Assembly (NCBI GenBank): GCA_947165255.1
Contig: CAMUZR010000006.1
Location: 1 to 64,000, forward strand
DNA: 64,000 nucleotides
Reading direction: 5' to 3'
Source of the DNA: an uncultured Bacteroidales bacterium
GTDB taxonomy: Bacteria > Bacteroidota > Bacteroidia > Bacteroidales > P3
Position numbers and translations under genes: made by a program. The notes beneath the pieces are model-generated. The model was not told the origin of the DNA and ran no database searches. It saw nothing but the letters and a program-made list of their open reading frames with translations. Shown here in pieces: positions 1-7,886 of the stretch (positions are counted from its first letter, which is position 1; every line of letters starts with the position of its first letter).

Positions 1-113
1 AAATTTTGGTACTCTTTTTTTCTACTTAGTGTTGCACTTGTAACTGGAATTTAGGGGGATGGAGTCAGTTCTGTGTTGGCTCACCTTATTAATGAGGCGA
101 CCAAAAATGGGGG

Positions 114-827
114 TCAGTTTTGTTTGAACTTGGTCACCATGTCGATGTCATTGGGCATTTTGTCCGTAGGAATGTAGGTGACTTTCAGGTAGGCCGTGTC
201 TTTCAGAAAGTCGATGCTGCCTACCTGTATGTTGGTGATGTCCAGACCTGTGCGGGCCTTTACGTCGGCCAGCAGCTCCTGTCGGCATTCAGGTTTGATG
301 AGGGCGATTTTGTCGTAGAGGATGATTTTGTGGGCCTCGGTGCGGGTGAGGTGGGTGCTTTCCAGAATCCAGGTTACCAGAATTACCAGCACATTGGTCA
401 CCAGCAATGCCACATAGCTGGCACTCATGCCAAATCCGTTGATGATGCTCACGCCGATGATGACGAATAGGTAGGTCATTTCGCGCACCGGCAGGGTGTT
501 GGTGCGGTAGCGTATCATGCCAAAGATGGCGAATAGGCCTAGGGCAAACCCAATCTCGATGGTCAGATTTTGCAATAGGAAGAGCAGCAGAAAGATGGTT
601 ACGCTGAACATGATGTAGGTGAAGTAGTAGTCGCGCCGGTGGCTTTTGCGATAGTAGAAGAACTGCACCAGCACCCAGCATATCAGCAGGTTGAATGCAA
701 AACGGATGAGCAGGTTCCAGAGGTTGGGTCCGTCGAAGAGGGGAATGCCTAGGAAGTCCATATTGCTGATTTGGCTGCCAAATTCATTGGCTATGTCGGC
801 ATCGAAGTCTGCTTGTAAAAGGTTCAT
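114..827 (-). CDS. DUF4956 family integral membrane protein
   Basis: This 237-residue protein has a short polar N-terminus, four or five hydrophobic segments between about residues 38 and 155, and a soluble C-terminal tail of about 80 residues. The pattern, including the motif GMIRYRTNTLPVREMTYLF after the third helix, matches DUF4956 membrane proteins. These are commonly encoded beside VTC-domain polyphosphate polymerase-like proteins, and here such a gene lies 12 nt upstream on the same strand (840-1604), so the two are probably co-transcribed. The molecular role of DUF4956 is not known; a role in polyanion synthesis or transport at the inner membrane is inferred only from the neighbour. 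Confidence 0.8.
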   Translation of the reverse strand: MNLLQADFDADIANEFGSQISNMDFLGIPLFDGPNLWNLLIRFAFNLLICWVLVQFFYYRKSHRRDYYFTYIMFSVTIFLLLFLLQNLTIEIGFALGLFAIFGMIRYRTNTLPVREMTYLFVIIGVSIINGFGMSASYVALLVTNVLVILVTWILESTHLTRTEAHKIILYDKIALIKPECRQELLADVKARTGLDITNIQVGSIDFLKDTAYLKVTYIPTDKMPNDIDMVTKFKQN

Positions 828-839
828 GGGTAAGATGTT

Positions 840-1604
840 TTAATTATATAGTTCTATTAATTTGTTGATGTATCGAATTTTGGGTTTGAATCGGTTGTAC
901 TTGGCCTCAGGGTTGGTAAGGACGGTGCCGATGCAGTATTTGCTCACCCTTCGAGGGTGGACACGCAGCCCAAGCAGTGCTTCTTCTATGGCCGACTTTG
1001 GGGCACCCACTTCATGTTTCACTTCGATGATGACCAAGTCGGATATGTCCTTGTCAATTCCTGTGTGGCGGTTGTGAAAACGGATGTCGAAGTCGATGGT
1101 GACGCGCTCGGTCATGCCACGGTCTACCAGTGTCAGCCGGCTGAAGAAGTTCTCCACCTGCTCGTGGAGCGAGCCGATGGGGTAGGAGGTGTTGTCTATG
1201 ACGAATTGGGCTACTTGTGGTTGCCGCAGGGCCGAGTCAAAAGCTGACACGTCCAGCGGTATGCGGGTCTTACGGGTTTTGCCTTTGTTGTCTTTGTTCT
1301 TCAGCTCGAAGAAGGTGGTCTGAGTGCTGCGATAGGTACGTATGCGCAGTTTCTGGCGGCAGCGTTTGCGGTTGTGGTGGCAGGTGTACATGGCCAGTTC
1401 CTCAGTGTCGAAGTAGAGGGTGCGGTAGTCGGCCACAGCCACCCCGTCGATGCGTTGCACGAAATAGTCGGGTGCGATTTTCGATAGGAGCAGTGGTAGC
1501 ACAGCCTTGTTGGTCATGTATTTCTGATCAACTCGGTTCATCAACTTCACCACCCCCATTTGGTCGAGGGTGATGGTCTCCATTTGGCGCACGTGCTCTT
1601 CCAT
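840..1604 (-). CDS. VTC domain (polyphosphate polymerase-like) protein
   Basis: The 254-residue product reads as a single VTC domain, the tunnel-shaped triphosphate-tunnel fold that in yeast Vtc4 polymerises inorganic polyphosphate from ATP. Visible features are NRVDQKY near residue 23, the basic stretch HHNRKRCRQKLRIRTY near 77-93, the strand FFELKNKDNKGKTRKTR near 100, and the acidic strand LVIIEVKHE near 192. These alternate basic and acidic strands as expected for a tunnel binding a polyanion and metal. The start could also be the internal Met eight residues in. It precedes the DUF4956 gene with a 12-nt gap. Catalytic activity is inferred from the fold, not shown. Confidence 0.78.
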   Translation of the reverse strand: MEEHVRQMETITLDQMGVVKLMNRVDQKYMTNKAVLPLLLSKIAPDYFVQRIDGVAVADYRTLYFDTEELAMYTCHHNRKRCRQKLRIRTYRSTQTTFFELKNKDNKGKTRKTRIPLDVSAFDSALRQPQVAQFVIDNTSYPIGSLHEQVENFFSRLTLVDRGMTERVTIDFDIRFHNRHTGIDKDISDLVIIEVKHEVGAPKSAIEEALLGLRVHPRRVSKYCIGTVLTNPEAKYNRFKPKIRYINKLIELYN

Positions 1605-1610
1605 GACCCG

Positions 1611-2027
1611 CTATTTGTAGCTGTATTCGTACTCCTTGGTCGAAGACAGTTTTCCGTCAGGCTTGTAGTTGTACTGTTTCTTCTTGGTGCCGTTGGCGTT
1701 ATACTCATACTTGCGTATGCGCCTCACTTTGTCCTTGTCATCGTACACCACCTCTCGACTGATGCGCTTGGTGTTGCCCTCATATTCGGTCACGATGCGT
1801 TCTTTTTGGCCGTATGAGGCATATTCTATTTCTTCCACCTTGCGCCCCAGGGAGTCGAAGGTTGATTGGTGGTCAAGTTGTCGGGTTTGCTTGCCGCTTT
1901 TCACTTTCCACTGTCGTACCACCACATTTCTGCGGACCGGCTGCCTGTCGTTCTGGGCCCATACGCCACCCCCAATCAGGCAGAGCATAAGCAGGAGAAC
2001 CAATTGTTTTCTTTTCATACTGAACAT
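1611..2027 (-). CDS. small secreted protein with YD-type repeats
   Basis: This is a 138-residue protein with an N-terminal signal peptide (MKRKQLVLLLMLCLIGGGVWAQ, best started at the second Met) and a body made of short tyrosine-rich, polar repeats such as VEEIEYASYG, KYEYNANG and YNYKPDG. They resemble the YD/RHS-like or MORN-like beta repeats of exported Bacteroidetes proteins. No catalytic motif is visible. It lies 6 nt upstream of the VTC gene on the same strand, so the three genes 1611-114 may form one unit. The lipoprotein at 45604 has similar repeats. The function is unknown. Confidence 0.6.
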   Translation of the reverse strand: MFSMKRKQLVLLLMLCLIGGGVWAQNDRQPVRRNVVVRQWKVKSGKQTRQLDHQSTFDSLGRKVEEIEYASYGQKERIVTEYEGNTKRISREVVYDDKDKVRRIRKYEYNANGTKKKQYNYKPDGKLSSTKEYEYSYK

Positions 2028-2164
2028 ATTTTCAATTTAGTACACAAAAGTTATCAAAACTTTTATGAAAAAACAGTTGGTTCATCCACAGATTTGCTTT
2101 TATGCTGAAAGAAATATGAGTAAGTTATTTTGTCCAGAAGTGCAATAAGATAGTTTTTTTTTGC

Positions 2165-2172
2165 TATCTTTG
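2165..2172 (+). promoter_or_regulatory. Bacteroidetes -7 box (TATCTTTG)
   Basis: TATCTTTG fits the TAnnTTTG -7 element of Bacteroidetes sigma-ABfr and lies about 50 nt before the PAP2 gene start at 2226. I do not see a TTTG -33 element at the usual 19-21 nt spacing. Confidence 0.5.
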
Positions 2173-2225
2173 CAACCGTCTGTGTGCTATCATTATTTTT
2201 AAAAATATCAATAAATCACTCATTT

Positions 2226-3833
2226 ATGAAGAAATTATTATCAGCATTATTCATTTTCATCTTCGGTTTCCAGGCCACAAGCCAAAACCTTGACACCATC
2301 CCTTATTTCAACATTAACGATTTGCCAGACGCAGGTGTCTATTTACCTGCTCCGCCCGACACCAACAGCCAGCTGTTTATCGACGACTTTCAGCAGTGGC
2401 TGTGGGGCAAGTCGATGCGCAGCACTGCCCGCGGCCAGCAGGCCAGCTGGGAGTCGCTTTACAGCGTCGACCGAATGTGTGGCATCTACAGCGAAGCTCT
2501 CGGTTTCTATATCAGCCACGAAACCACTCCTGCCATCTATCGTCTTATCTCGCGAGGTGAGAGGACGGCTGCGCAGGCAGTGCGGAAGGCCAAACGTAAA
2601 TATATGCGTGTTCGCCCTTTCGCACGGATGAACGAGCATGTGGCTGGCGCATTTGACGACGAGGAGCATCTGCGTGGCAATGGGTCTTATCCCTCTGGCC
2701 ATACCTCGTTAGGTTGGACCACCGCCCTCATCATGGCCCAAATGGCTCCGGAACAACAGGACACCATTCTGCGCCGTGGCTGGGAGTATGGCGAGAGCCG
2801 AGTGATAGTGGGTGCCCACTGGCAGAGCGATGTCGACGCAGCCCGTTTGGCTGCATCGGCATGTGTGGCTCGTCTGCAGGCCAGTGCTGAGTACCGTGCC
2901 GACTTGGCCGCTGCCCGTGCCGAATATCTTCTCTGGCATGGTTCAACCCCTCAGAATGTGGGCTTCCCCAACAGCCTTCGCATCCTGCCCAAACCTATTG
3001 ATACCGCTTGCTATCGCTATCAAGGCGATGTGGCCGCCCACTGGCTGGCCAAAGGCGAGCGCGACACCCCCCGTGGACGTCAGGCTGCTACCGATGCGGC
3101 CAGCAAGGTGCATCATTTCCTTGCCCAATACTCCCTTTGTCTCAATATGCAGCTTGACACCAACAATGCACCCCACATCACCTCCTATCTCAAATATGTC
3201 CGCCAGGCCCTCAAAACAGAGTCTGGTCGACTTAAGGATGGTGGGTTCCGCCGCCGCCCCTATGTGCAGTTAGACGAGTCTACTCTCATTCCTGAGGAAG
3301 AAGAGTCGCATGCGCTCACTTCGTCTTATCCCTCGTCCCATTCCACCTTCGGCTGGGGCTTGGCTTTGGCCATGGTCGAACTGACGCAGGACAGCATGAA
3401 CTCCGTTCTTCAGCGTGGTTTTGAGTATGGACGTAGCCGTGTCATCGCTGGGTACCATTGGGCAAGCGATGTGCAGGCTGCCCGTATCTTGGCTGCCTAC
3501 ACCCTTGTAAGACTGCAGCGTGAGCCCCAGTTCCAGACCCTTCTCGACAGTGCACGTGCCGAATATGCCTTCTTGCGTGGCTATTCCGCCATTACCCCTC
3601 TCTCTGCCGAAAACGATGCAGTACTCCACCATGCGTCCAATCAGGTCAACCTCACCTTCACGGAACATCCTGTCAACGGAACCCTCAATCTCTATTCCAT
3701 CGACGGCCGCCTGCTGAAGACGCAGTCCGTCAATGGCGACACTTCTATCAGCCTTTCAAACCAGCCTCATGGTGTCTACCTGGTCACTTTCACCGGCCGC
3801 GACCTATTCCGCAGCCTCAAGATAGTCTACTAG
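2226..3833 (+). CDS. secreted tandem PAP2 (class A acid phosphatase-like) protein with T9SS sorting domain
   Basis: I start this at the Met directly before the signal peptide KKLLSALFIFIFGFQATSQ, giving about 535 residues. It carries two consecutive PAP2 phosphatase domains. The first shows KRKYMRVRP, GSYPSGHTS and SRVIVGAHWQSD. The second shows KDGGFRRRP, SSYPSSHST and SRVIAGYHWASD. Both therefore keep the KX6RP, PSGH/PSSH and SRX5HX3D motifs with the nucleophilic His. The last 80 residues (ending DLFRSLKIVY) form a beta-rich type IX sorting domain, so the protein is likely exported to the surface. Most class A acid phosphatases have one such domain; the in-frame duplication is unusual. It likely releases phosphate from organic phosphoesters. 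A terminator follows. Confidence 0.85.
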   Translation: MKKLLSALFIFIFGFQATSQNLDTIPYFNINDLPDAGVYLPAPPDTNSQLFIDDFQQWLWGKSMRSTARGQQASWESLYSVDRMCGIYSEALGFYISHETTPAIYRLISRGERTAAQAVRKAKRKYMRVRPFARMNEHVAGAFDDEEHLRGNGSYPSGHTSLGWTTALIMAQMAPEQQDTILRRGWEYGESRVIVGAHWQSDVDAARLAASACVARLQASAEYRADLAAARAEYLLWHGSTPQNVGFPNSLRILPKPIDTACYRYQGDVAAHWLAKGERDTPRGRQAATDAASKVHHFLAQYSLCLNMQLDTNNAPHITSYLKYVRQALKTESGRLKDGGFRRRPYVQLDESTLIPEEEESHALTSSYPSSHSTFGWGLALAMVELTQDSMNSVLQRGFEYGRSRVIAGYHWASDVQAARILAAYTLVRLQREPQFQTLLDSARAEYAFLRGYSAITPLSAENDAVLHHASNQVNLTFTEHPVNGTLNLYSIDGRLLKTQSVNGDTSISLSNQPHGVYLVTFTGRDLFRSLKIVY

Positions 3834-3883
3834 GCTTCGAGCCATTTTACCCCTAAAACATTGGTACAAATGGCATTAATCGT

Positions 3884-3922
3884 AGAGGGACCCTCTGGAC
3901 TACCTGAGGGGCCCTCTCTTTT
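3884..3922 (+). terminator. intrinsic terminator after the PAP2 gene
   Basis: AGAGGGaCCCTC at 3884-3895 pairs with GAGGGgCCCTCT at 3906-3917, followed by CTTTTTC. It ends transcription of the PAP2 gene about 50 nt after its stop. Confidence 0.8.
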
Positions 3923-3944
3923 TCTAGACTCAACTATCCACGCT

Positions 3945-3952
3945 TATCTTTG
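3945..3952 (+). promoter_or_regulatory. probable promoter before the 79-residue antitoxin-like gene
   Basis: TATCTTTG fits the -7 consensus and TTTC at 3921-3924 sits 20 nt upstream as a one-mismatch -33 box. A 13-codon reading frame (ATG at 3954) begins almost at the expected start of transcription. A second -7-like TATTTTTG lies at 4060-4067, closer to the gene at 4123. Confidence 0.4.
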
Positions 3953-4122
3953 CATGAGTTTGGGATTATTTCATCCGTCTGTTGCTGCTGATTGAAGCGG
4001 CGAAATATAAATTGAAGGAAAGCCTGCAAAAAATATTCGGTCAATTCATTTTTTATTTGTATTTTTGCAAATTGAACAAATGTAGAAGTGCAACTTTGCA
4101 AACAGCAGTATACCATTCAGAA

Positions 4123-4362
4123 ATGTCAGCCGTGGATGCACTCTGGACGCTCTATTGTCAGCAGCCACGTGAGGTGCACGATGCATTCCGTATCCGTCTT
4201 GCACAGAGCGAAACCAGCGAACCACGAATCCTGACATCCGAGGAAGTCAAGGCCTTGACTCTGCAACGCGGACACGAAATCAAAGTCGGTCGGGCAAAGC
4301 TCATCGCCCACGAAACGGTGATGCAGGAAATGGAACAAATGCTGGCGACCTACGCAGATTGA
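4123..4362 (+). CDS. small antitoxin-like protein, 79 residues
   Basis: The most credible start is the Met of MSAVDALWTLYCQQPREV, because upstream codons run through AT-rich promoter-like DNA. The protein is small, charged and predicted helical; the pattern xxxALWxLxxxQPxxVxxAFxxRL resembles small Bacteroidetes proteins found in toxin-antitoxin settings. No toxin gene follows directly: about 75 nt downstream shows only short broken frames before the promoter of the PIN pair. It may be an orphan antitoxin or a remnant. The assignment rests on sequence feel and context. Confidence 0.45.
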   Translation: MSAVDALWTLYCQQPREVHDAFRIRLAQSETSEPRILTSEEVKALTLQRGHEIKVGRAKLIAHETVMQEMEQMLATYAD

Positions 4363-4444
4363 ATGGAGCGAACAGTCGCGAAATGACCTACGCGAAATAT
4401 TGTCCTATGTGGGAATGAACTTCGGGTCCAATAGAAATTATTAT

Positions 4445-4475
4445 TTTGCAGATTCAAAAAAAGTTTGTACTTTTG
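4445..4475 (+). promoter_or_regulatory. promoter of the PIN toxin-antitoxin pair
   Basis: TTTG at 4445-4448 and TACTTTTG at 4468-4475 are separated by 19 nt, matching the Bacteroidetes -33/-7 consensus. The antitoxin start is 24 nt downstream. The stretch TTTTGCAAATTGAA also occurs at the -7-like site before the 4123 gene (near 4062-4076), so the two small loci share promoter sequence. Confidence 0.75.
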
Positions 4476-4498
4476 CAAATTGAAAAAACATACACATC

Positions 4499-4744
4499 AT
4501 GTGCACGTATAGTATTTCTGTTGACGACACCATACTGGAGAGGGTAAAACCTGTGCTGCCTGACGATAAGGCTGTTGAGGCATGGATGCAGTCGCAGGTG
4601 GACATCCTTCTATTGCAACTAGCCGAGACCCTGTCCCACCAGTCGAAAGCGCAAGTTAGCCTTTCTTCAAGGCTTCGTGGTATCGCCCAGGCACCCCGAG
4701 ATTTCGATTATAAGCAGGAGCTGGCTAATCGCATCGAAGTATGA
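4499..4744 (+). CDS. antitoxin of a PIN-domain toxin-antitoxin pair
   Basis: This 81-residue acidic protein (MCTYSISVDDTILERVKP) overlaps the PIN toxin by the 4-nt ATGA junction, the standard arrangement of type II antitoxin-toxin operons with the antitoxin first. The N-terminal strand-helix (residues 1-30) is the likely DNA-binding or dimerising part and the C-terminal 40 residues the likely toxin-wrapping tail. A consensus promoter lies just upstream (4445-4475). The protein would neutralise the toxin and probably repress the operon; this is inferred from gene order. Confidence 0.75.
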   Translation: MCTYSISVDDTILERVKPVLPDDKAVEAWMQSQVDILLLQLAETLSHQSKAQVSLSSRLRGIAQAPRDFDYKQELANRIEV

Positions 4745-5145
4745 AGCATTATCTTGTTGACACAAATGTCGTCATAGACATGTTGCTCAATCGCGATGGA
4801 GCCGATGCCGCATGTGCCGTAATTGACGGTGCAGAACGCGGTGAATACGCGTTGTACCTATGTGCGTTGTCTTTCACTAATATCTACTACGCTTTGCGCA
4901 AAATGTTATCACATGAGGAACGTATCTCTGCCTTGCTTCAACTGCAGGAGGTACTGCATGTGTTGCCGGTGGATGCTGGTATCATCAATACTGCACTCTG
5001 TTCCGGCTGGATTGACTTTGAAGACGCTGTACAGAACTTCACGGCTGTCGCCGACAACAGAATAACAGGTATCATTACTCGCAACACCAAAGACTTTCAG
5101 AAATCCAAGTTGGATATTATTGATTCTTTGAACTTCGTCAAATAG
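4741..5145 (+). CDS. PIN-domain ribonuclease toxin
   Basis: The 134-residue product is a complete single PIN domain. The first acidic residue is in YLVDTNVVIDMLL (D7), further acidic residues lie in GWIDFEDAVQ near 92-98, and the C-terminal ITRNTKDF motif near 116-122 supplies the last aspartate. These form the metal-binding pocket of PIN RNases of the VapC type. It overlaps the upstream antitoxin by 4 nt. It would cleave RNA when the antitoxin is degraded; the target is not predictable here. The VapC label is family-level only. Confidence 0.85.
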   Translation: MKHYLVDTNVVIDMLLNRDGADAACAVIDGAERGEYALYLCALSFTNIYYALRKMLSHEERISALLQLQEVLHVLPVDAGIINTALCSGWIDFEDAVQNFTAVADNRITGIITRNTKDFQKSKLDIIDSLNFVK

Positions 5146-5283
5146 AACAATTGTATTTTTCACGTTGTCAAAATACCATACAACGAACCAAAGATTAAAA
5201 AAAATCCAAACATAGATAAAAACAGTGAATTATGACATAAAAACTGACATATAGAATAAGTAAAATATATTGAGCTTGAAGCT
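5146..5283. other. AT-rich gap before the structured element
   Basis: No credible gene is seen between the PIN toxin and the structured element. A small hairpin GAGCTtgaAGCTC lies at about 5272-5284. A near-consensus -7 box, TATTTTTC, occurs at about 5153-5160. The base composition is clearly lower in GC than the flanking housekeeping regions. Confidence 0.4.
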
Positions 5284-5477
5284 CTTGTTCTCATCAGATA
5301 AACGGTCTGGAAAACTTTTATCAAAGGTCGAGAATAAGGAATTCGAAAGTTCATGCTTTGGCGTGAATTACTTTCAACCCTTATTTGACCTGAGGTATTC
5401 CAGACCACCTATCTGATAAATAAGCGGCAACCAAATGAAAGAATTTACGCCTTTTTTAGTGTCTCGTTGAGAACAAG
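5284..5477. ncRNA. strongly structured intergenic element, possible leader RNA or palindromic element
   Basis: Nested inverted repeats fill this gap. CTTGTTCTCA (5284-5293) pairs with 5468-5477. ATCAGATA (5293-5300) pairs with 5410-5417, and GGTCTGGAA (5304-5312) with 5398-5406. AGGTC (5325-5329) pairs with 5387-5391, and AATAAGG (5333-5339) with 5379-5385. The apical arm 5345-5355 pairs with 5362-5375. Alternatively 5360-5375 can pair with 5437-5451 (15 pairs, one bulge), directly followed by six T at 5452-5457, which is a terminator shape that excludes the apical hairpin. This looks like an attenuator for the protease gene at 5527, but a MITE or an orphan structured RNA is possible. Confidence 0.55.
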
Positions 5478-5526
5478 GAAAAGGCCAAATAAGTAAAATA
5501 ATAAACTCAATAATAAAGAATTGGAA

Positions 5527-6996
5527 ATGAAAAAAACAATACTCGGAATTGCTTTATTACTTTGCTCAATCACGGCATTACCTCAATACATCACATCCGG
5601 AGCCAAATTCAATCCCTATTCCACTAGTGAGTTGGCACTATTCTATGGATTAGTGATGGAAGCAAAAACTCAGAGAGCCCAAAGAGAAGCTGAAGCAAAA
5701 AACAACGCACTGAGCGCCATCAATGGAATGAAACAATATATTACCAATGTGCTTGGTCAGGATATTGATAAAACGTTAAGAAAACAATTGAATGAGGATT
5801 ACGAATTATTAGGTGAGATTGCCACAAATATCAGAAAAAGTGGACCTAGAGCTGATTTAATAGAAGACCTTCAATGGGTTAGTGATGACATTAACGACAA
5901 TATTGTAAGCTATAACAATCGTATTGCAGAAGAAAAAAGAAACCATGAGGCAGCCCAACGAGAATCAGAGTCGAAACCTCAAGAATGGTCAGGAACGGGA
6001 TTCGCATTGTACAAAGGATATGTAGTAACAAATTATCACGTTGTCGAAGATGCTAAATCAATAATTATAAGCGGGATAAATGGAGATTTTACTATTGAAT
6101 ACACAGCCTCGGTTGTGGCCACAGATAAAGTAGTTGATTTGGCGATAATCAAGATAAATGATAGTAGGTTTAAAGGATTTGGTTCCATACCTTATGCAAT
6201 AAATATGCAGCAGGCAGAGGTTGGTGATGACGTTTTCGTATTGGGCTATCCTCTAACACAAACGATGGGATATGAAATAAAACTCACCAATGGAATCGTC
6301 AGTTCACGTACAGGATTTCAAGGAGACCCTTCTCTATATCAGATGTCGGCGCCCATACAACCAGGAAATAGTGGTGGACCAATGTTTAATAACAAGGGGA
6401 ATATAGTCGGAATTGTATGTGCGCATCATAAAGGAACAGAAAATGTAGGTTATGCCATTAAGACATCATACCTCAAGAATCTTGCAGAATCTTCGTCTCT
6501 TTCAAACATTTTCCCTACAAACAATACAGTTACTTCCTTACCGTTAAGTGGTCAGGTCAAAAAACTGAAAAAGTTTGTTTATCTTATTAAATGTTCAAGC
6601 CAAGGCAATAATTCTACAAGTTATACTTCTGGAAATACTTCATCAAGTAGTGGAAGAACCATTAACTATCCATCTGTTTCTACAAGTGTTGCAAAGGACC
6701 TGACCGTTACACGTGTTACATTGACTAATTCTTACACGGCCATTGAAATACGTTCAAAGTTCACAAATTATGCGTGGTGTAGTATCGCTTCGGATACTTA
6801 TATTTCAGTAAATGGGAACCAATTAAAACTTGTACGGGCAGAAGGTATAAACATATCACCACAAGTGACATATTATAATTACAAAGACGTAACATTTACA
6901 CTTTACTTTCCACCAATCTCACAAACAACCTCTCAAATTGACTTGGTCGAGCCGGGGACAAGTAATTGGAAATTGTATGGAATAAAACTACAATAG
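5527..6996 (+). CDS. secreted trypsin-like (S1C/HtrA-type) serine protease
   Basis: The start is the ATG at 5527, giving a signal peptide MKKTILGIALLLCSITALPQ. Residues 30-150 are a charged helical region. The protease domain at about 155-330 has the full triad: His in TNYHVV, Asp in KVVDLAII and Ser in QPGNSGGP. No PDZ domain is visible. Instead, a Ser/Thr-rich linker (near 365-385) leads to a beta-rich C-terminal domain of about 100 residues (DLTVTRVTLTNSYTAIEI). It probably acts in the periplasm or at the surface as a quality-control or processing protease. It sits in an AT-rich block behind a possible attenuator and converges on another trypsin-like gene at 7017. Confidence 0.8.
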   Translation: MKKTILGIALLLCSITALPQYITSGAKFNPYSTSELALFYGLVMEAKTQRAQREAEAKNNALSAINGMKQYITNVLGQDIDKTLRKQLNEDYELLGEIATNIRKSGPRADLIEDLQWVSDDINDNIVSYNNRIAEEKRNHEAAQRESESKPQEWSGTGFALYKGYVVTNYHVVEDAKSIIISGINGDFTIEYTASVVATDKVVDLAIIKINDSRFKGFGSIPYAINMQQAEVGDDVFVLGYPLTQTMGYEIKLTNGIVSSRTGFQGDPSLYQMSAPIQPGNSGGPMFNNKGNIVGIVCAHHKGTENVGYAIKTSYLKNLAESSSLSNIFPTNNTVTSLPLSGQVKKLKKFVYLIKCSSQGNNSTSYTSGNTSSSSGRTINYPSVSTSVAKDLTVTRVTLTNSYTAIEIRSKFTNYAWCSIASDTYISVNGNQLKLVRAEGINISPQVTYYNYKDVTFTLYFPPISQTTSQIDLVEPGTSNWKLYGIKLQ

Positions 6997-7016
6997 AAGA
7001 CGCCTTGTGTATTGGA

Positions 7017-7709
7017 TTAACTAGTATGATTATCAATTATTGACTTGATATATCTTGAATCCAATACGGTATACCATCTGCCATTTTCACCTGTAGCGTC
7101 ACCTCCTATCAATAACCCATACACAACATTTCTGCAGAATAATGCGCTCCCACTATTCCCAGAATGAAAAATACATGGGTTGTTGACAGAAAAACAATTG
7201 CTCCAAACACCATCTCCGTTTAGTACTTTTCCCTGCAATGAAATTATCTTACATTCATTCCCAGATTGTCTTACATCATTTTTTTCTTCAATGTAATCAT
7301 ATGGCTCTGTGTATAAAATCTGACCAATCTTAATATTTTGCTCATTCAGAGTAAATGGACTATCCACACCACTTACTTGATAAATCAACAAATCATCATG
7401 AACCCCATCCTTATCAAGGTTCCCTCGACCATCGTATATAATGTTTTCATCATTCAGTTGTATGAAAGAATCTTTGTAATATACATATACCTGCTGAAGA
7501 GGACTGTCATTTTTATCTAATGTCACATGTCCAACTGTAATCAAATAACTGCCAACAAAAATGCCACATCCCTTATGCATATTAAAATGAGGTGCCTCAA
7601 AAATGGGGACAATATACTGATTTCCTTCTGGGAAATCCACTATTTCATGACCATCATCTAAAACCCAGTCTTCATCCATCGATTCATTGAAATAAGGCGA
7701 ATCTATCAT
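7017..7709 (-). CDS. cytosolic trypsin-like serine protease
   Basis: The protease triad is complete: His in YLITVGHV, Asp in VHDDLLIYQ and Ser in HSGNSGSALF. I start at MIDSPYFNES (7709) rather than the upstream GTG at 7808, because the region around 7783-7813 is a terminator hairpin and an AGGAGG-like tract lies upstream of 7709. The 230-residue protein has no signal peptide, so it should act in the cytoplasm. That is unusual for a trypsin fold outside regulatory or defence contexts. It converges with the secreted protease at 5527. The substrate is unknown. Confidence 0.75.
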   Translation of the reverse strand: MIDSPYFNESMDEDWVLDDGHEIVDFPEGNQYIVPIFEAPHFNMHKGCGIFVGSYLITVGHVTLDKNDSPLQQVYVYYKDSFIQLNDENIIYDGRGNLDKDGVHDDLLIYQVSGVDSPFTLNEQNIKIGQILYTEPYDYIEEKNDVRQSGNECKIISLQGKVLNGDGVWSNCFSVNNPCIFHSGNSGSALFCRNVVYGLLIGGDATGENGRWYTVLDSRYIKSIIDNHTS

Positions 7710-7782
7710 TTTAATTGAAATTATTTTCCTCCTTTTTTCTTTATATAACTCAAACCATTTGATATTATTGCCATATAAACAA

Positions 7783-7816
7783 AAAGAATGTGCTTTGATA
7801 AGGCACACTCTTTTTT
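7783..7816. terminator. bidirectional terminator hairpin
   Basis: AAAGAATGTGC (7783-7793) pairs with GCACACTCTTT (7803-7813) with one G:T. There is a T-run at 7811-7816 on the plus strand and an A-run (T-run on minus) at 7781-7785. On the minus strand it lies about 75 nt downstream of the Fic gene stop and likely terminates it. Confidence 0.7.
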
Positions 7817-7886
7817 ACCCACGAACTTGATAAGCGAAGGAAATTGCATAGTTGCTATTCCCTTTATTGTTATTAAATACACGCAA

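Noticed and set aside
1..113. Partial gene at the left edge
   Set aside because: All frames are short and interrupted; no motif is seen, so it is left as intergenic.
4363..4440. Remnant toxin gene after the 79-residue antitoxin-like gene
   Set aside because: Only very short broken frames (seven codons or so) are readable; there is no recognisable toxin motif to support a pseudogene call.
5284..5477. Retron msr-msd or 6S RNA as the identity of the structured element
   Set aside because: No reverse transcriptase is adjacent, and one side of the outer stem has about 50 unpaired nt, unlike the rod shape of 6S RNA. I keep it as an unassigned structured element.
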